Shown here piece by piece: positions 9,601 through 20,500 of a stretch of 64,000 bases of DNA. Source of the stretch: Brachycybe producta (taxonomy: Eukaryota > Arthropoda > Diplopoda > Playtdesmida > Andrognathidae); the NCBI GenBank assembly GCA_036925085.1, contig JAUPFP010000002.1:12804100-12868099 (forward strand), given 5' to 3'. A program made the position numbers and the translations under genes. The notes under the pieces were generated by a model, which had not been told where the DNA came from, did no database searches, and worked only from the letters and a program-made list of their open reading frames with translations. Within the stretch, counting starts at the first letter, position 1, and every line of letters begins with the position of its first letter.

Positions 9601-12600
9601 AATAAACGAGAAACCCTTTTTTTTGTTAAGAAAAAACTTTTAAGAAACAAGTTTTTTAGAAAAAGTGATGACACCTTTAATAATAAACCAATTATTGCAG
9701 ATTAGAAAGAAAAAGAGAGCGAAAAATGCCAAACAATAAACATAACAAATATTTACTTGTCGATTAACTCGTAGAATACAAAACAAGGATCATGTCAACT
9801 ATTGTGGACATTCTACATTGGTTTGCCGGAAAACAGATACGAAACGTTGCCGTAAGCAAATTTAGAGAGGCCACTTCAGACCTTTGAAAATTCCTTCAAC
9901 ATTTTTTTTTCATAATTAATAATCTTTGTAGGCTATTGCCGGAAATATAATGACAGCGAGTCCGATATCGGACTTGAATCCCATCTTCCTTGCGTCCAAC
10001 ACACTCCTAACTGTGGCCTCTGTTGGTATGAAATTCCACATAATCTCGTTTTCTAAGTGGAAAACCTTCAGAAGTTTTAATAAATAATTAACAGATGGAC
10101 AAAGGACGGTGACAATGGACCACAATTTCTTCACTGGATACAGACGAACTGTCATTAAACCTGAAGAATGTCTTGTGGCCATTACGATTCCATTCACACG
10201 AAAGGTTATACCAGGATCGCGGATTGGTTTCCTTAGAATAAGTTCTTGAAAACAAACTTTTCCATCGTTTAGAACGAATATTTCGACGGCTACAAACAAG
10301 CAAAACGTCGTGACGATGACATCGCCATCGTAAATGCCGGCCTCAGGGTCTTATTCCACGAGAACACGAACATCGTTCAAGAGTTGGGATTGGCTTTTGG
10401 AGGAATGGCTCCGACCACAGTTATGGCTAAGGGTACCATGGACTTTCTCGTTGGAAAGTAAGTTAAAAACGAGCCAAAAAGCGATCCCCATGTGTGCTAC
10501 TAATATCTTGATAGGCCTTGGGACGATTCCCTCTTGAACGAGGGATGTCAACTGATGGCCAAAGATCTTCCGCTGGCACCGGACGCACCTGGAAGTATGA
10601 TCGAATTTAGACGTTCTCTCACCACAAGTTTCTTCTTCAAGTTCTACTTGAGAGTATTGAATGTTTTACAAGAGTCCGGAGTAAGTCGTTTTTGTCACAG
10701 TTCTCGGACAAGAAAAAATTCGGCTTCTCGATCGGCTCTGTTATAATTAATTATGTTGCAGGTAACGAAACTGAAGAACAAAGTTCCGAAAGAACACCTG
10801 AGTGCAATTAACAGCTTCCACAGAAAACCAATCAAAAGTTGCCAACTGTACGAGGTTATTATTAAAAATGAACTCTAAGATGGCTCATCAGTATATTTAT
10901 CAGAATTTTAAAACCTCTTGAATTTCGGAACTGTTTTGATGCCTGGATGCCTGATGTCTGGAGCCATTTATTTCTTAAAGAGGCACTTTCAGGGTATTTC
11001 AATTTTGGCCATTTTAGGAAAAATTCTAAAATTCCAAATTCTTGAATCTTTGTACTTTTTAAAGCTTTTTGGAACTTACAGGACCAATGTGCGCCTTTGC
11101 TGAGGCACTTTCAGTGGTTTTCGGGGCATTTAACACATCTTCGATTTTTTCCCCATTTTTTTTTTTGGAGAATTTTAAAAATTCCTGAATTTTTGTAGTT
11201 CTTTGAGACCTATGGTGTCAGTTGAATCTCTTACTTGAGGCCTTTTGAGGGCATTTAAATGCTGATACAGACAGTGGCTATTTTCTACAAAAACAAAAAT
11301 TCTATAACTATTTATTCTAGTTTCTAACAAACATTTTTAATCTTTTTATGTTACTTAATTCTAATAATTATTATTGAGCCATCTTGATCTCTTGAAATCT
11401 ATTTAAAAATGAAGTATGATGTCAAATGTTTAGATTTCAAAAGATGGAAAAAGATCAGAAAAGGTGGTTGGTCAACCTCTGGTCCACATGTCGGCTTACA
11501 AACAGACTACTGGAGAGGCCGTCTATTGTGACGACATTCCACACTTTGAAAGTCTGTTTTAACACTTCCGATCATAAATGAAATCTTAACAATTGACATT
11601 TCAAATTAACGCAGATGAGCTTTATTTGGCGTTCGTAAACAGCACCAAAGCCCATGCGAAAATAGTGTCCATCGATGCCAGTGAGGCATTGGCAGTGGAA
11701 GGAGTCGAGGGTTTCTTCTGCCACCAAGACATTCCTCCGGAATGTAACTCCATCGGACCCATCGTTCATGATGAACAAGTCTTCGCTTCAAATATCGTAA
11801 ATTATTTTTGTAATTTACGTACGAAAAGCAATTGTATTGAAAAAGATTTTCCAAACTTTCACTTTTAGGTGACTTCACAAGGCCAAACTATTGGAGTCGT
11901 CGTGGCCATCGATCAAAACACGGCTCAAGCTGCAGCGAGAAAAGTCAAAGTGGAATACGAAGTCCTGGAACCGATCATTCTTACAATTCCAGTACCGATC
12001 AACAGTAGAGATTTTGTCGCTTTTAAAAGATTCATTAAGTCTTTCTATCGTTCTGAAAATAGGATGCGATCGAAGTAGATTCGATAAGCCACAACTTTGA
12101 CCGTTGCATCAATAAAGGAGACGTCGAAAGTGCTTTTGAGAAATGTGATTACATTCACGAAGGTGAATTCAAAATCGGTGGACAGGAACATTTCTACCTG
12201 GAGACACATTGCGCGATTGCACTTCCGAAAGGAGAAGATGGAGAGATGGAAATATTCGCATCGTCGCAAAATCCGACGGAAACTCAAGTTAGAGAAAAAT
12301 TCACGTGATGATCGCAACAACAACTATATCCACTGGAAATCTGGTTATTCTACGTCTCAGAAAAGAAACACTAAGAAGAAATTGAAAGTGTGTTAGAAAC
12401 TAGAAGAGTAGATCAATCACTTAAGGCAGTTTTTTAACACAAATTCTCATTATTTTGTCTTTTATGAGCAAAATTAACAGGAAGTTTAATGTGTTTTAGA
12501 AACTAGAAGAATACTTTAATCCCTTAAATGTGTTTTCATGTTGGTATCCTTCAAAATAAGCTTTTTATTTGAATTTGAAAATGACCCAACTTTAAGCAGA

Positions 12601-15600
12601 CCCTTTTAAATTGTTGTCTATAAAAAGTTTATTTTGAAAGATATCAAAATGAAAATAAGTACTATTAATTGTTGAGTTACCCTTCTAGTTTCTAAATCAA
12701 GTTTTTCTTAATTTTGCTCCTTATAGGCAGAAATAATCAAGAGTTCGAAAATTAGCTGTTTATAAACCAGCTTGATAGTTTTTTTCTGTTGACATTTTTC
12801 AAAATAAACTTTATATTGACCAAAAATTAAAAATAATATCACCTGCTTAAAATTGGCTTATTTTTAAACTGACATAAAAGCTTATTTTGAACTGCCCTTT
12901 CTAGTTTCTAAAACACTTTCAAGTTTCTCGTAATTTTGCTTCTGAAAGGTAGAATAATCAATAGTCCAAAGTGTTTCTACTTTAAAAACCACCTTTAATG
13001 TTATTTCAGATGGAAGTTGCTCATGTGCTCGGAGTTCCTGCCAACAGAATCGTTTGCAGAGTTAAAAGAATGGGTCTCTGTGTCGTTTAATTTGAATGTT
13101 TTGTAAAGTTTATCTGTTTTCGTAACGACTTTATTTTCTCTCTAATTTCAGGTGGCGGATTCGGAGGAAAAGAAACAAGAACACATATTGTTACTCTTCC
13201 GTGTGCGATTGCGGCACATAAGTATCCAAAAAGAGCGGCAACAAATGAAAATCAGTGACGGGATTCACTAACAGAAGTTCCCTCTCTCGTTTTTTAAAGG
13301 TTAAATCGTCCTGTGCGATGTATGCTGGACAGAGACGAGGACATGGTCATGAGTGGCACTCGAAATCCTTTCCTCGGTCGTTACAAAGTACTGGTCACAC
13401 ATCCACGAGGTCATCTATAGATCACGAAACCTAATTGACCTTTTCCTTTTTCAGGTTGGATTCATGAAGGATGGTAAAATAGTCGCATTGGACAGCAAAG
13501 TCTTTTCAAATGCGGGATATTCCATCGACCTCACGCCTCCAGTTTGTATTTTATTTATCATTTTCGTAATGTTGAATGGTTTTAATGTGATTTTGTTTTT
13601 CATTTCTGTTTAAGGTCACCGAAAGAGCCGTGTTACACGTAGACAACTGTTATAATATTGCTAACCTTCGAAGCCGTGGTTCCGTTTGTATAACAAATAC
13701 GGTGAGCAACACTGCATTTAGAGGTTTCGGTGGCCCACAAGGAATGTTTATCACCGAGAACTGGGTTTACGATGTGGCCACCATACTCAAAATGGATCCA
13801 GTGAAGGTCCGAAACCCTTCGAAGTTTAAAAAATCCTTCAGATTAAACAAAAGCTGAACTTCTTTCACGACAGCTTCGAGAGATGAACCTTTACGAAGAA
13901 GGAGACACGACACATTTCAACCAAAAGCTGATCAATTGCACGATCCGCCGTTGTTGGCACGAATGTTTGTCCAACAGCAACTATTACGAACGAAAGAAAC
14001 AAGTGGACGCCTTCAATAAGTGGGTTCCTTGTTACGTCAAAATATAAACGAAGAGTTCAAATCTCGTTTTCTTTTTCAGAGAGAACCGGTGGAAGAAACG
14101 TGGTCTCTACATTACACCAACCAAATTTGGAATTGCCTTCACGATTAAGTTCATGAATCAGGCTGGAGCTCTGATCCACATCTACACGGATGGATCCATA
14201 CTTTTGACACATGGAGGAACAGAAATGGGACAGGGACTACATACCAAAATGATACAGGTCTCGAGAGACACTCTCGAGTGGAACCGTAGCCTCCTTTAAA
14301 GGAAACTCCTTTAAGGAGGCTACGGATGGACTCACAAACGATTTTCTTTTCAGGTTGCCAGTCAGACCCTCGAAGTTCCGACAGAAAAGATACACATATC
14401 GGAAACTAGTACGGATAAAGTGCCGAACACTTCGGCAACAGCAGCCAGTGCAGGGTCCGATCTTAACGGAATGGCTGTTCTGGTTGGTACACATGTGAAA
14501 GTAAATGAAACCGGAAAAAATCGACAATTGATCAAATCGTGGTCGATTCCTTTTTTACTATGTAGAATGCGTGTGTTAAACTGAACGAACGACTGGCTCC
14601 GTTCAAAAAGGCAAATCCCAGTGGAACCTGGGAGGAATGGGTCAAAGAGGCGTACGTAAAAAGAGTTGGTCTTTCGGCCACCGGATTCTACAAGTACGTG
14701 ATTACGATCCCACGTTACGTATGAAACCACATATTCGTAGGTTAACTTTGTACGGTTGCCCATTTTAGAACTCCCGATATTGGATACGACATTGCTACCA
14801 ACACCGGAAATCCGTTCAACTACTTTACTTACGGAGTTGCTTGTTCGGAAGTGGAAATCGACTGTCTCACTGGAGACCATTTGGTAAACGAAGTGGTGGA
14901 ACCTTTGAGTTTTGACAATGCATTTCACATGCTAGAACTGGACTTTTGTCCCTGTGCCACAGGCCTTCTTGGCTGCTTGCAGAATATTTTTTAAAATTTA
15001 GATTGTCTCAAATTATTATGAAAACGGGTGTCTAGGTGTTGAGAACGGACATTGTGATGGACGTTGGAGACAGTCTGAATCCAGCCATCGACATCGGACA
15101 GATCGAAGGTGCTTTCGTACAAGGTTACGGTCTGTTCGTAATGGAAGAACAGCGCCACTCTCCAGAAGGGTTCCTCTACACTCGTGGGCCAGGAATGTAC
15201 AAGATTCCTAGTTTCAACGACGTTCCTCTAGAATTTAACGTCTCTCTTCTAAAAGGAGCTTCGAACCCTCGAGCAGTTTACTCGTCGAAGGTAATTTATT
15301 CCAATTGCCCTTTACTTCTGATCGGAATTGCTAATCATCCATTAATTATGAATTCAGGCTATCGGTGAGCCTCCTCTGTTTCTAGCGGCGTCCGTGTTTT
15401 TTGCGATCAAGGATGCAATCAGTGCTGCGAGGCTAGAAGAAGGTCTTTCAGGCATCTTTCAAATGGACAGTCCAGCAACAGCCGAAAAGATAAGAATGGC
15501 CTGCACTGACCGCTTCACTAAACAGGTATTTTACCAATATTCGTAGATACCTTGATTTCAAACTCATGCAATTTGTTTGTTTGGTTTTAATTTCAGTTTC

Positions 15601-15647
15601 CAGCGGCTGATCCGAGTACCTTTAAACCTTGGTCTGTTGTCATCTAA
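6628..15647 (+). CDS. XDH: Xanthine dehydrogenase, 32 coding exons, complete (1337 aa)
   Basis: Exons: 6628-6675, 7345-7402, 7846-7942, 8241-8349, 8427-8553, 8627-8766, 8837-8917, 9157-9298, 9394-9561, 9775-9851, 9932-10025, 10095-10204, 10273-10457, 10515-10680, 10762-10854, 11434-11551, 11615-11796, 11869-11991, 12063-12287, 13010-13073, 13152-13221, 13300-13387, 13455-13541, 13615-13806, 13874-14019, 14080-14257, 14354-14482, 14566-14693, 14769-14883, 15036-15290, 15358-15525, 15597-15647. Phases agree and total 4014 nt. The enzyme oxidises hypoxanthine to xanthine and urate in the cytosol. Both [2Fe-2S] sites are intact (Cys45/50/53/75 and Cys115/118/150/152). The molybdopterin site has Glu810, Arg888, Phe922, Phe1017-Thr1018 and Glu1269, each eight residues after bovine Glu802, Arg880, Phe914, Phe1009-Thr1010 and Glu1261. 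Glu810 and Arg888 separate it from aldehyde oxidases. Intron 7 has a GC donor; all other introns are GT-AG. Confidence 0.97.
6676..7344. other. XDH intron 1 with repeat fragments
   Basis: 669-bp intron. It holds a copy of an interspersed repeat at about 7044-7115 (ACTTTTGTCTCTCTGCCACA, shared with five other places) and a fragment of the CCGCGTTTATAGTC family near 6810 (GTCGCATTTATAGTCGTC). Confidence 0.55.
7487..7815. mobile_element. TTAA-family element in XDH intron 2
   Basis: TTAA at 7487-7490 and 7812-7815. The outer left arm holds ATGTAAACATTTCTC and CAACTCTGGTTATTC; the inner arms are TTTTAGAAACTAGAAGAGGG and TTTCTAGTTTCTAAAACAC, with AAAATAAGCTTTTATG pairing to the TTTATTTTGAAAGATATC block. 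It takes 329 of the 443 bases of intron 2 (7403-7845). Confidence 0.7.
7976..8173. mobile_element. hAT-like CAGGGCCG-type MITE in XDH intron 3
   Basis: Ends are TAGGGCCGCGTTA and TAAAACAACCCTG. They are flanked by CATTTATC (7968-7975) and CATTCATC (8174-8181), a 7-of-8 match that fits the 8-bp target duplication of hAT transposons. Length is 198 bp, noncoding. Confidence 0.65.
10855..11433. repeat. XDH intron 15: interspersed repeat with a tandem-like internal structure
   Basis: The intron repeats related segments: a GAGGCACTTTCAG unit at about 10979 and 11101, and a block of the type AATTCTTGAATCTTTGTA at about 11037 and 11176. Similar sequence appears at 41320-41520 (TTCTTGAGGCATTTTCAG, GAGGCTATTTTCTAC) and weakly at 63440-63540. 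This looks like a decayed repeat family; no coding capacity is seen. Confidence 0.45.
12289..12998. mobile_element. Two overlapping TTAA-family elements filling XDH intron 19
   Basis: Inner left arms occur twice: about 12390-12410 and 12491-12510 (GTGTTTTAGAAACTAGAAG). Inner right arms also occur twice: about 12679-12696 and 12899-12916. The outer right arm ends AAAACCACC-TTTAA at 12995-12998, 11 bp before exon 20. The left edge, TTAGAG, abuts the splice donor. The elements therefore occupy nearly the whole 722-bp intron. Confidence 0.6.
14258..14353. repeat. Two hairpins filling XDH intron 26
   Basis: In this 96-bp intron, arm 14284-14303 (CCGTAGCCTCCTTTAAAGGA) pairs with arm 14307-14325 (TCCTTTAAGGAGGCTACGG) with one bulged base and a 3-nt loop. 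Just upstream, CTCGAGAGACACTCTCGAG forms a second short hairpin (about 14260-14278). Together they would fold most of the intron between donor and acceptor. Confidence 0.7.
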
Positions 15648-15687
15648 TCACGTCAAACCCAATAGAATGTGTTAAGAATTACAAATT

Positions 15688-15693
15688 AATAAA
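15688..15693 (+). terminator. Poly(A) signal of XDH
   Basis: AATAAA 41 bp after the XDH stop codon. Confidence 0.6.
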
Positions 15694-15759
15694 TAGACAC
15701 CATAAAACAATGACTGTGGAAAGTGGTGACATTCAAATAACGCTGTGATAACTTTGTGA

Positions 15760-16012
15760 TTGTCACAAGTTGACAACAGACACACTGGAAACACAAGGTG
15801 ACATTAAAAACAGAAACATGACACTGGATACATAAGAGAGACACCAGAAATAAGACATTGGAAACTCAGGGAGACACCGAAACCAGAAACATAACACTAG
15901 AGACACCGACACCGAGACACTAGAAAGATAACCAGACACCGAAACCAGAAAAAACACAATATGACACCGAAAACATAAACACGACACTGGAAACAAAAAT
16001 AGAAACATGACA
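15760..16012. repeat. Degenerate minisatellite upstream of PGAP4
   Basis: About 250 bp of imperfect repeats built from ACACCGAAACCAGAAACA and ACACTGGAAAC-type units, purine-rich on the + strand and shifting in length from unit to unit. It ends within 200 bp of the PGAP4 start and adds a fortuitous ATG (16007) in frame with that gene. Confidence 0.7.
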
Positions 16013-16210
16013 CCTGATACGTCGATTTTGAAAAAAGGCGCCTTTTACGTGGTCATAAATTGTTTTATGCGAATTTCAATGGATGCCGCTGTCTACTTCC
16101 TTCTGCAGAAGAAGCCACCGAATGTCGTCTGCTTCACCACTGCCAACACCAACCACCAAAATAGCACCTACAGGGACACCAAGGTCCAGTGGTCCACCGC
16201 CACAACTGAA

Positions 16211-17419
16211 ATGCCCAAATTCTTGTTCTGGTTCATCATATTGTATCTTGTGACATTCGGTGCCGTTCTTCCTTATTTCTCTATTTCGCACGTTTATTCT
16301 GTCTATTTTCTAGAAAAGAACTTCAACGCTGAAGAAATCTTAAGAGAGACAAACGCACAAAGAGTTTATGTTGCGGAACAACATTTAAAGTCTCTGATAC
16401 ATCCAGAGACACATCTGAGGTCACATAACGACAAACTAAAGACACCGCTGGACATTTTGGCGGTGGTTAAAACAGTAGACCGAAGTGTCCTCAATGATAA
16501 CCCGTACACTGGCTACTTGACACAGACCGTGACCACTCTCGACCGACACATTGCCGAGTTGTCTGATTCGGATTTCAGAGTCGGCCTTCTCATTTGCAAC
16601 ACTGATACGTTTCCAAAACGCTACTCGGAGGCGCAACGACTTGCCTTGTATTATCCAACAGTGGAACGATGGAGCGATCCATCGTCAGCGTTCGTTACGA
16701 CACCGCCACCGACATTTCACAGACGAGATATCGAGAAGGGAGACTTCGTTTATTGCATGCGTGCTGCGCTGAATGTTTCACGACCGCGTTACGTACTAAT
16801 GGTGGAGGACGATGCGGAACCCTACGAAGGATTCTTTTCTAACCTTCGATACGTTCTCGAGAACAGAGTCGAATCGAAGGTTTTAGCCGGAGATCCGTCT
16901 CCAAACCGCGATCGGTGGGCCTACCTCAGACTCTACTATCCCGAACGTTGGTCGGGATATGGTCTGGAAGTGCGTTACATTAGCGAATTGGTGGCTGTCG
17001 GTTGCTTAACCGGTACTTTGGCCGCGATATGCGTCAAGAACGTAAGATTCTCATCTTTCGTGTGGTTCAATTTTACTATGGGTGCCGCGTACGGAATCCT
17101 GATTCTTCTGGCCGTCGGACGCCAGCATCTTATGGAGTTAAGACGCCTTTCTTCTTCCCTTTTCATTGTGGACGACGCCTATCGTTGTTGCACTCCGACC
17201 GTTCTCTATCCGTCTACAGTGATCGAACCCATTTCCCTTTACCTATCGAACATCACTTGTACTTCAAGGTACGGAGTGGACTTAGCTCTGGATCAGTTTA
17301 CGGTCGATTATGCTTACGAACGTTACCTAGTCCAACCTAATTTAGTTCACCATCGAGGTGCCTATTCGTCTCTAACGAAACCGAAACTACTTAAAGAGTT
17401 TCTATTCGATTCAACTTGA
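16211..17419 (+). CDS. PGAP4: PGAP4/TMEM246-like GPI-GalNAc transferase (single exon, 402 aa)
   Basis: The product matches vertebrate post-GPI-attachment protein 4, which adds GalNAc to the first mannose of GPI anchors in the Golgi. A signal anchor lies at residues 3-22 (KFLFWFIILYLVTFGAVLPY). The GT-A catalytic block has YVLMVEDDAEP (EDDA at 199-202), followed by YLRLYYPERWSGYGLE. Two closely spaced membrane segments (about 260-275 and 285-302) split the catalytic domain, the hallmark of PGAP4. After them come RQHLMELRRLSSSLF, CCTPTVLYP and the C-terminal block VQPNLVHHRGAYSSL. I chose the ATG at 16211, giving 402 residues against 403 in human. The frame is open to an ATG at 16007, but that lies in the minisatellite and would add 68 residues unlike the family. 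The coding region is intronless, as in human. Confidence 0.95.
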   Translation: MPKFLFWFIILYLVTFGAVLPYFSISHVYSVYFLEKNFNAEEILRETNAQRVYVAEQHLKSLIHPETHLRSHNDKLKTPLDILAVVKTVDRSVLNDNPYTGYLTQTVTTLDRHIAELSDSDFRVGLLICNTDTFPKRYSEAQRLALYYPTVERWSDPSSAFVTTPPPTFHRRDIEKGDFVYCMRAALNVSRPRYVLMVEDDAEPYEGFFSNLRYVLENRVESKVLAGDPSPNRDRWAYLRLYYPERWSGYGLEVRYISELVAVGCLTGTLAAICVKNVRFSSFVWFNFTMGAAYGILILLAVGRQHLMELRRLSSSLFIVDDAYRCCTPTVLYPSTVIEPISLYLSNITCTSRYGVDLALDQFTVDYAYERYLVQPNLVHHRGAYSSLTKPKLLKEFLFDST

Positions 17420-17431
17420 AAATATATTTTC

Positions 17432-17454
17432 TTTATTGCATATTTTTAAATAAA
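17432..17454. terminator. Interdigitated poly(A) signals of convergent PGAP4 and AIDA
   Basis: AATAAA for PGAP4 (+) is at 17449-17454. TTTATT at 17432-17437 is AATAAA for AIDA (-). Each signal lies between the other gene's stop codon and signal, so mature 3' ends of the two transcripts probably overlap. Confidence 0.6.
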
Positions 17455-17537
17455 TTGTGTCCCTTGTGTGTGAATTTTTACGAAAAAAAAAGCGATATGT
17501 AAAAGTTAAATCAGTTGCTCGAATCCACTTTTTGTAG

Positions 17538-20500
17538 TCAAGCCTTAATAACTGATACGGTTAGGTGCAGGTACAAAGGTTTAGTTGTAAGCAAATTCAG
17601 GTTCTTTCGCTTGAAATCGGTTGGTTTTTTATACCTAAAATATAAATTTGAGCAATCTATAATGGAACATCGCCTCCTTTCGATCTTTGATGTGTTATCG
17701 CATAAAATGCAACTTACAGTATCAGAGTCAAAGGAGATTTGTTTAAAAGATTGTTTCTGTCGACGAACGTAAAACATTTCGTACTTATTTTGTGTTTCTT
17801 CACTTTGTAATGTTTAAACTCGAAGAAAACGAGGAAATCTAACATTTAACAAATACAACAAAACACACCCTGTGATTACTTTTTTCTTGCATCGACTTGA
17901 AAGAAATTAAAGTGCTTTAGAAACTAGAAGAGTAAACTTTTTATAGCCGTTTTTAACCTGGGGATTTTTCAGCCAAAAGAGACTTTCGAAGTTGTTTGTT
18001 TCAAACAGCCGTAAAAAAGGTTGTCGGGTTTTTTGGGTTTCTAGTTTTTAAGGCATTTTCAGTTACTGTTTTTTCTTTTAGTGACGTTGGTTTTACTCAT
18101 GAGGCAAATAAATTATGCTTTTTCCAATAAAAAAAATCTGTTTAGAGGCTAGATTTTAGCCTCTAAACAGTCTTTCATTGTAAAAAGGAAATTCTTCCAA
18201 CTTAATCATAAGTAGAGTAACCACAATTTGTTTTCCCATCAAAAGACTGGTTAGAGGCTAGCGATTTCTCTCATTGATAAATACTTGAAAAACAATGTGA
18301 ACAGAAACCTCTAGCCTCTAATCAGTATTTTGAGTTAGAGAAAAAAAGCCAATTGTGGTTATTCTCTACTCTTAAGGTTCGTTTCAAACTATAAACGCCT
18401 CTCGAACTCCTGATTATTCCATCTTTCAGAATGAAAATGAAGAGAAACTAGAAAGTATTTTAAAAACTAGAAGGGTAGCTCAGTCACTTACAGGTATTTT
18501 CATGTTTATATCTTTGTAAATAAGCTTTCATGTCAGTTTGAAAATAACTTTAAACAGATATTATTAACTTTTGTTTCTATAAAAAGTTTATTTTGCAAGA
18601 TATCAAAACATGAAAATACCCATAAGTGATTGAGCTGCCCTTCTAGTTTCTAATACACTTTCAATTTCCCTTTAGTTTAGTGTTGCTTTTCTGAAACTTC
18701 AGAATAATCAGAAAGTTAAAGCAGAATCAGTCAGTCATAGTTTATAAAATATATTAATCAGGTTCTACTTTCCGAGAGATCCTCTAAAGATCTCGGCAGT
18801 CCCACGATTGAGTTAAAAAGGATGTAATTCCCTTTGATGTTGGTGGCAATCGGAGTGTCGCAACTTGGAACCACATCCAGAAACCCATTGGCATCTAAGA
18901 GAAGAAATCATTAGAGATCTCGCTTGTTGTGGCTCCGATCTATCGTTCATTCGTATAATCACCTCTGATGGAGACAGTCAAAAAGGGATTACGATGGACC
19001 AAAGCCTCCTTGAGTCCGATCTTATCCACTGTGATGGTCAAGTAGGTTTTCCCTTCTTCCATGTAAGTAGGCCTCAATCGGTCAACGCCTGCAAATCGAC
19101 ATTAAGGTGGTTTTAAAGTGTAAACGGCGCCTCTCGATGCGTCTTTCAGGCGCAAACTCAAGAAAAACTTCAATGTGTTAAAGAAACTAGAAGGGTAGCT
19201 CTCAATCACATAAGGGTATTTTCATGCTGATATCTTTCAAAAATAAGCTTTTTATGTCAGTTTGAAAATGATACAATATTTTTTAATTTTTCTCTATATA
19301 AATAGTTTATTTTGAAAGATATCAATGGGAAAATACCGGGTTTGAGGTATCCCTTCTAGTTTCTAAAGCATTTTCTAGTTTGTCTTCATTTTGCTCTTCT
19401 GGAAGACAGAATAATAATTAAAGTGTTCGAAAATCAGCTCTTCTTAAATCATTTTAAAACAGATCACGAGCCCACACGACGTTGCTTGATTCAAACTACT
19501 GACCATTCAAAGGAATGTTGTCGCTTTCACTCCGATCGTCATCATCGTCCTCTAACCTAAAACGACAACAAACCTAATTGAAATCTCGACATTCTCCCTT
19601 AGAAATACAGTCTCTTTCGAAGATACAAAGGAATGTCTTTAAAAGAAGCCGATGAAGTGGACGAGGTCGGAGTCCAGATTGAAAACGTTTCGACAACTTC
19701 TTCTTTCAGCGATTCCACTTCTAAAATAAAACAAATGACGGTTAATCTTGACCATTGTCCAGTAAGATCACTGTCGACATATTAAATAATTAAACCAGGT
19801 ATTAGTTTCTTCAGTTCGTCCAGAGTGACATCCTCGGAATGTTCCGGAGTTCGAAGGCTTTTCACCCTCAAGTTCATTTTTGTCACCAAACTGCTGCATA
19901 ATTCCTGAAACGAAAGACATTTGTGGGTCACTCTTGTGGTCATTCTCGACCCTATGTCATATATGGGGGGGGGGGGTTATAGGTCAATCGTACTTTTTGA
20001 TTCGTACTCAAGTTAATCTGAGGAGCGACCATAACGGATGAGATCTGATGGCAAAGACTGAAAAGGATACCAAAATAGGTACAAAAAATGGACCTGAATT
20101 AAGTCTAATGCCGCGTTTATAAGTCGATATTTCACGATGACGTCATCTCTTGCTCTCGTTTATAGAATCTGCGAAGTCGCACTATCAGGAAATACAGACT
20201 ATAAACGTGGCATAAAGTTAGAAAAGAGGTTCTGATTGAAAAGTTGTCTTCGACTGGCGGCATGCACCGGTTTGTGGAAGATAGTCGTCACGAAATGCCG
20301 ACTATAAACACGGAAAACGGGTCCGATTGAAAAGTTCTCATTGAAGAACTTTCCGAACTGACAACCCGGTCCGATACACCGCGTTTATAGTAGGCATATC
20401 CATCCCTGATTCCCTGAAGAATATGAATACAAATCTGGAATGTTGTCATCACGAAATGCCGACTATAAACACGGCATAAACCAAGGGCCGATCGAAAAGT

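Noticed and set aside
7846-15647. Aldehyde oxidase instead of xanthine dehydrogenase
   Set aside because: The Glu and Arg that separate XDH from aldehyde oxidases (here Glu810, Arg888) are both present.
16007-16210. N-terminal 68-residue extension of PGAP4
   Set aside because: The extra part begins in a minisatellite, resembles nothing in the family, and the ATG at 16211 gives a product of the human length with the signal anchor at the N-terminus.
4912-17419. Functional link between the GPI-type Ly6 gene and PGAP4 as neighbours
   Set aside because: Both concern GPI-anchored proteins, but XDH lies between them, and gene order in animals rarely reflects pathway. Probably coincidence.
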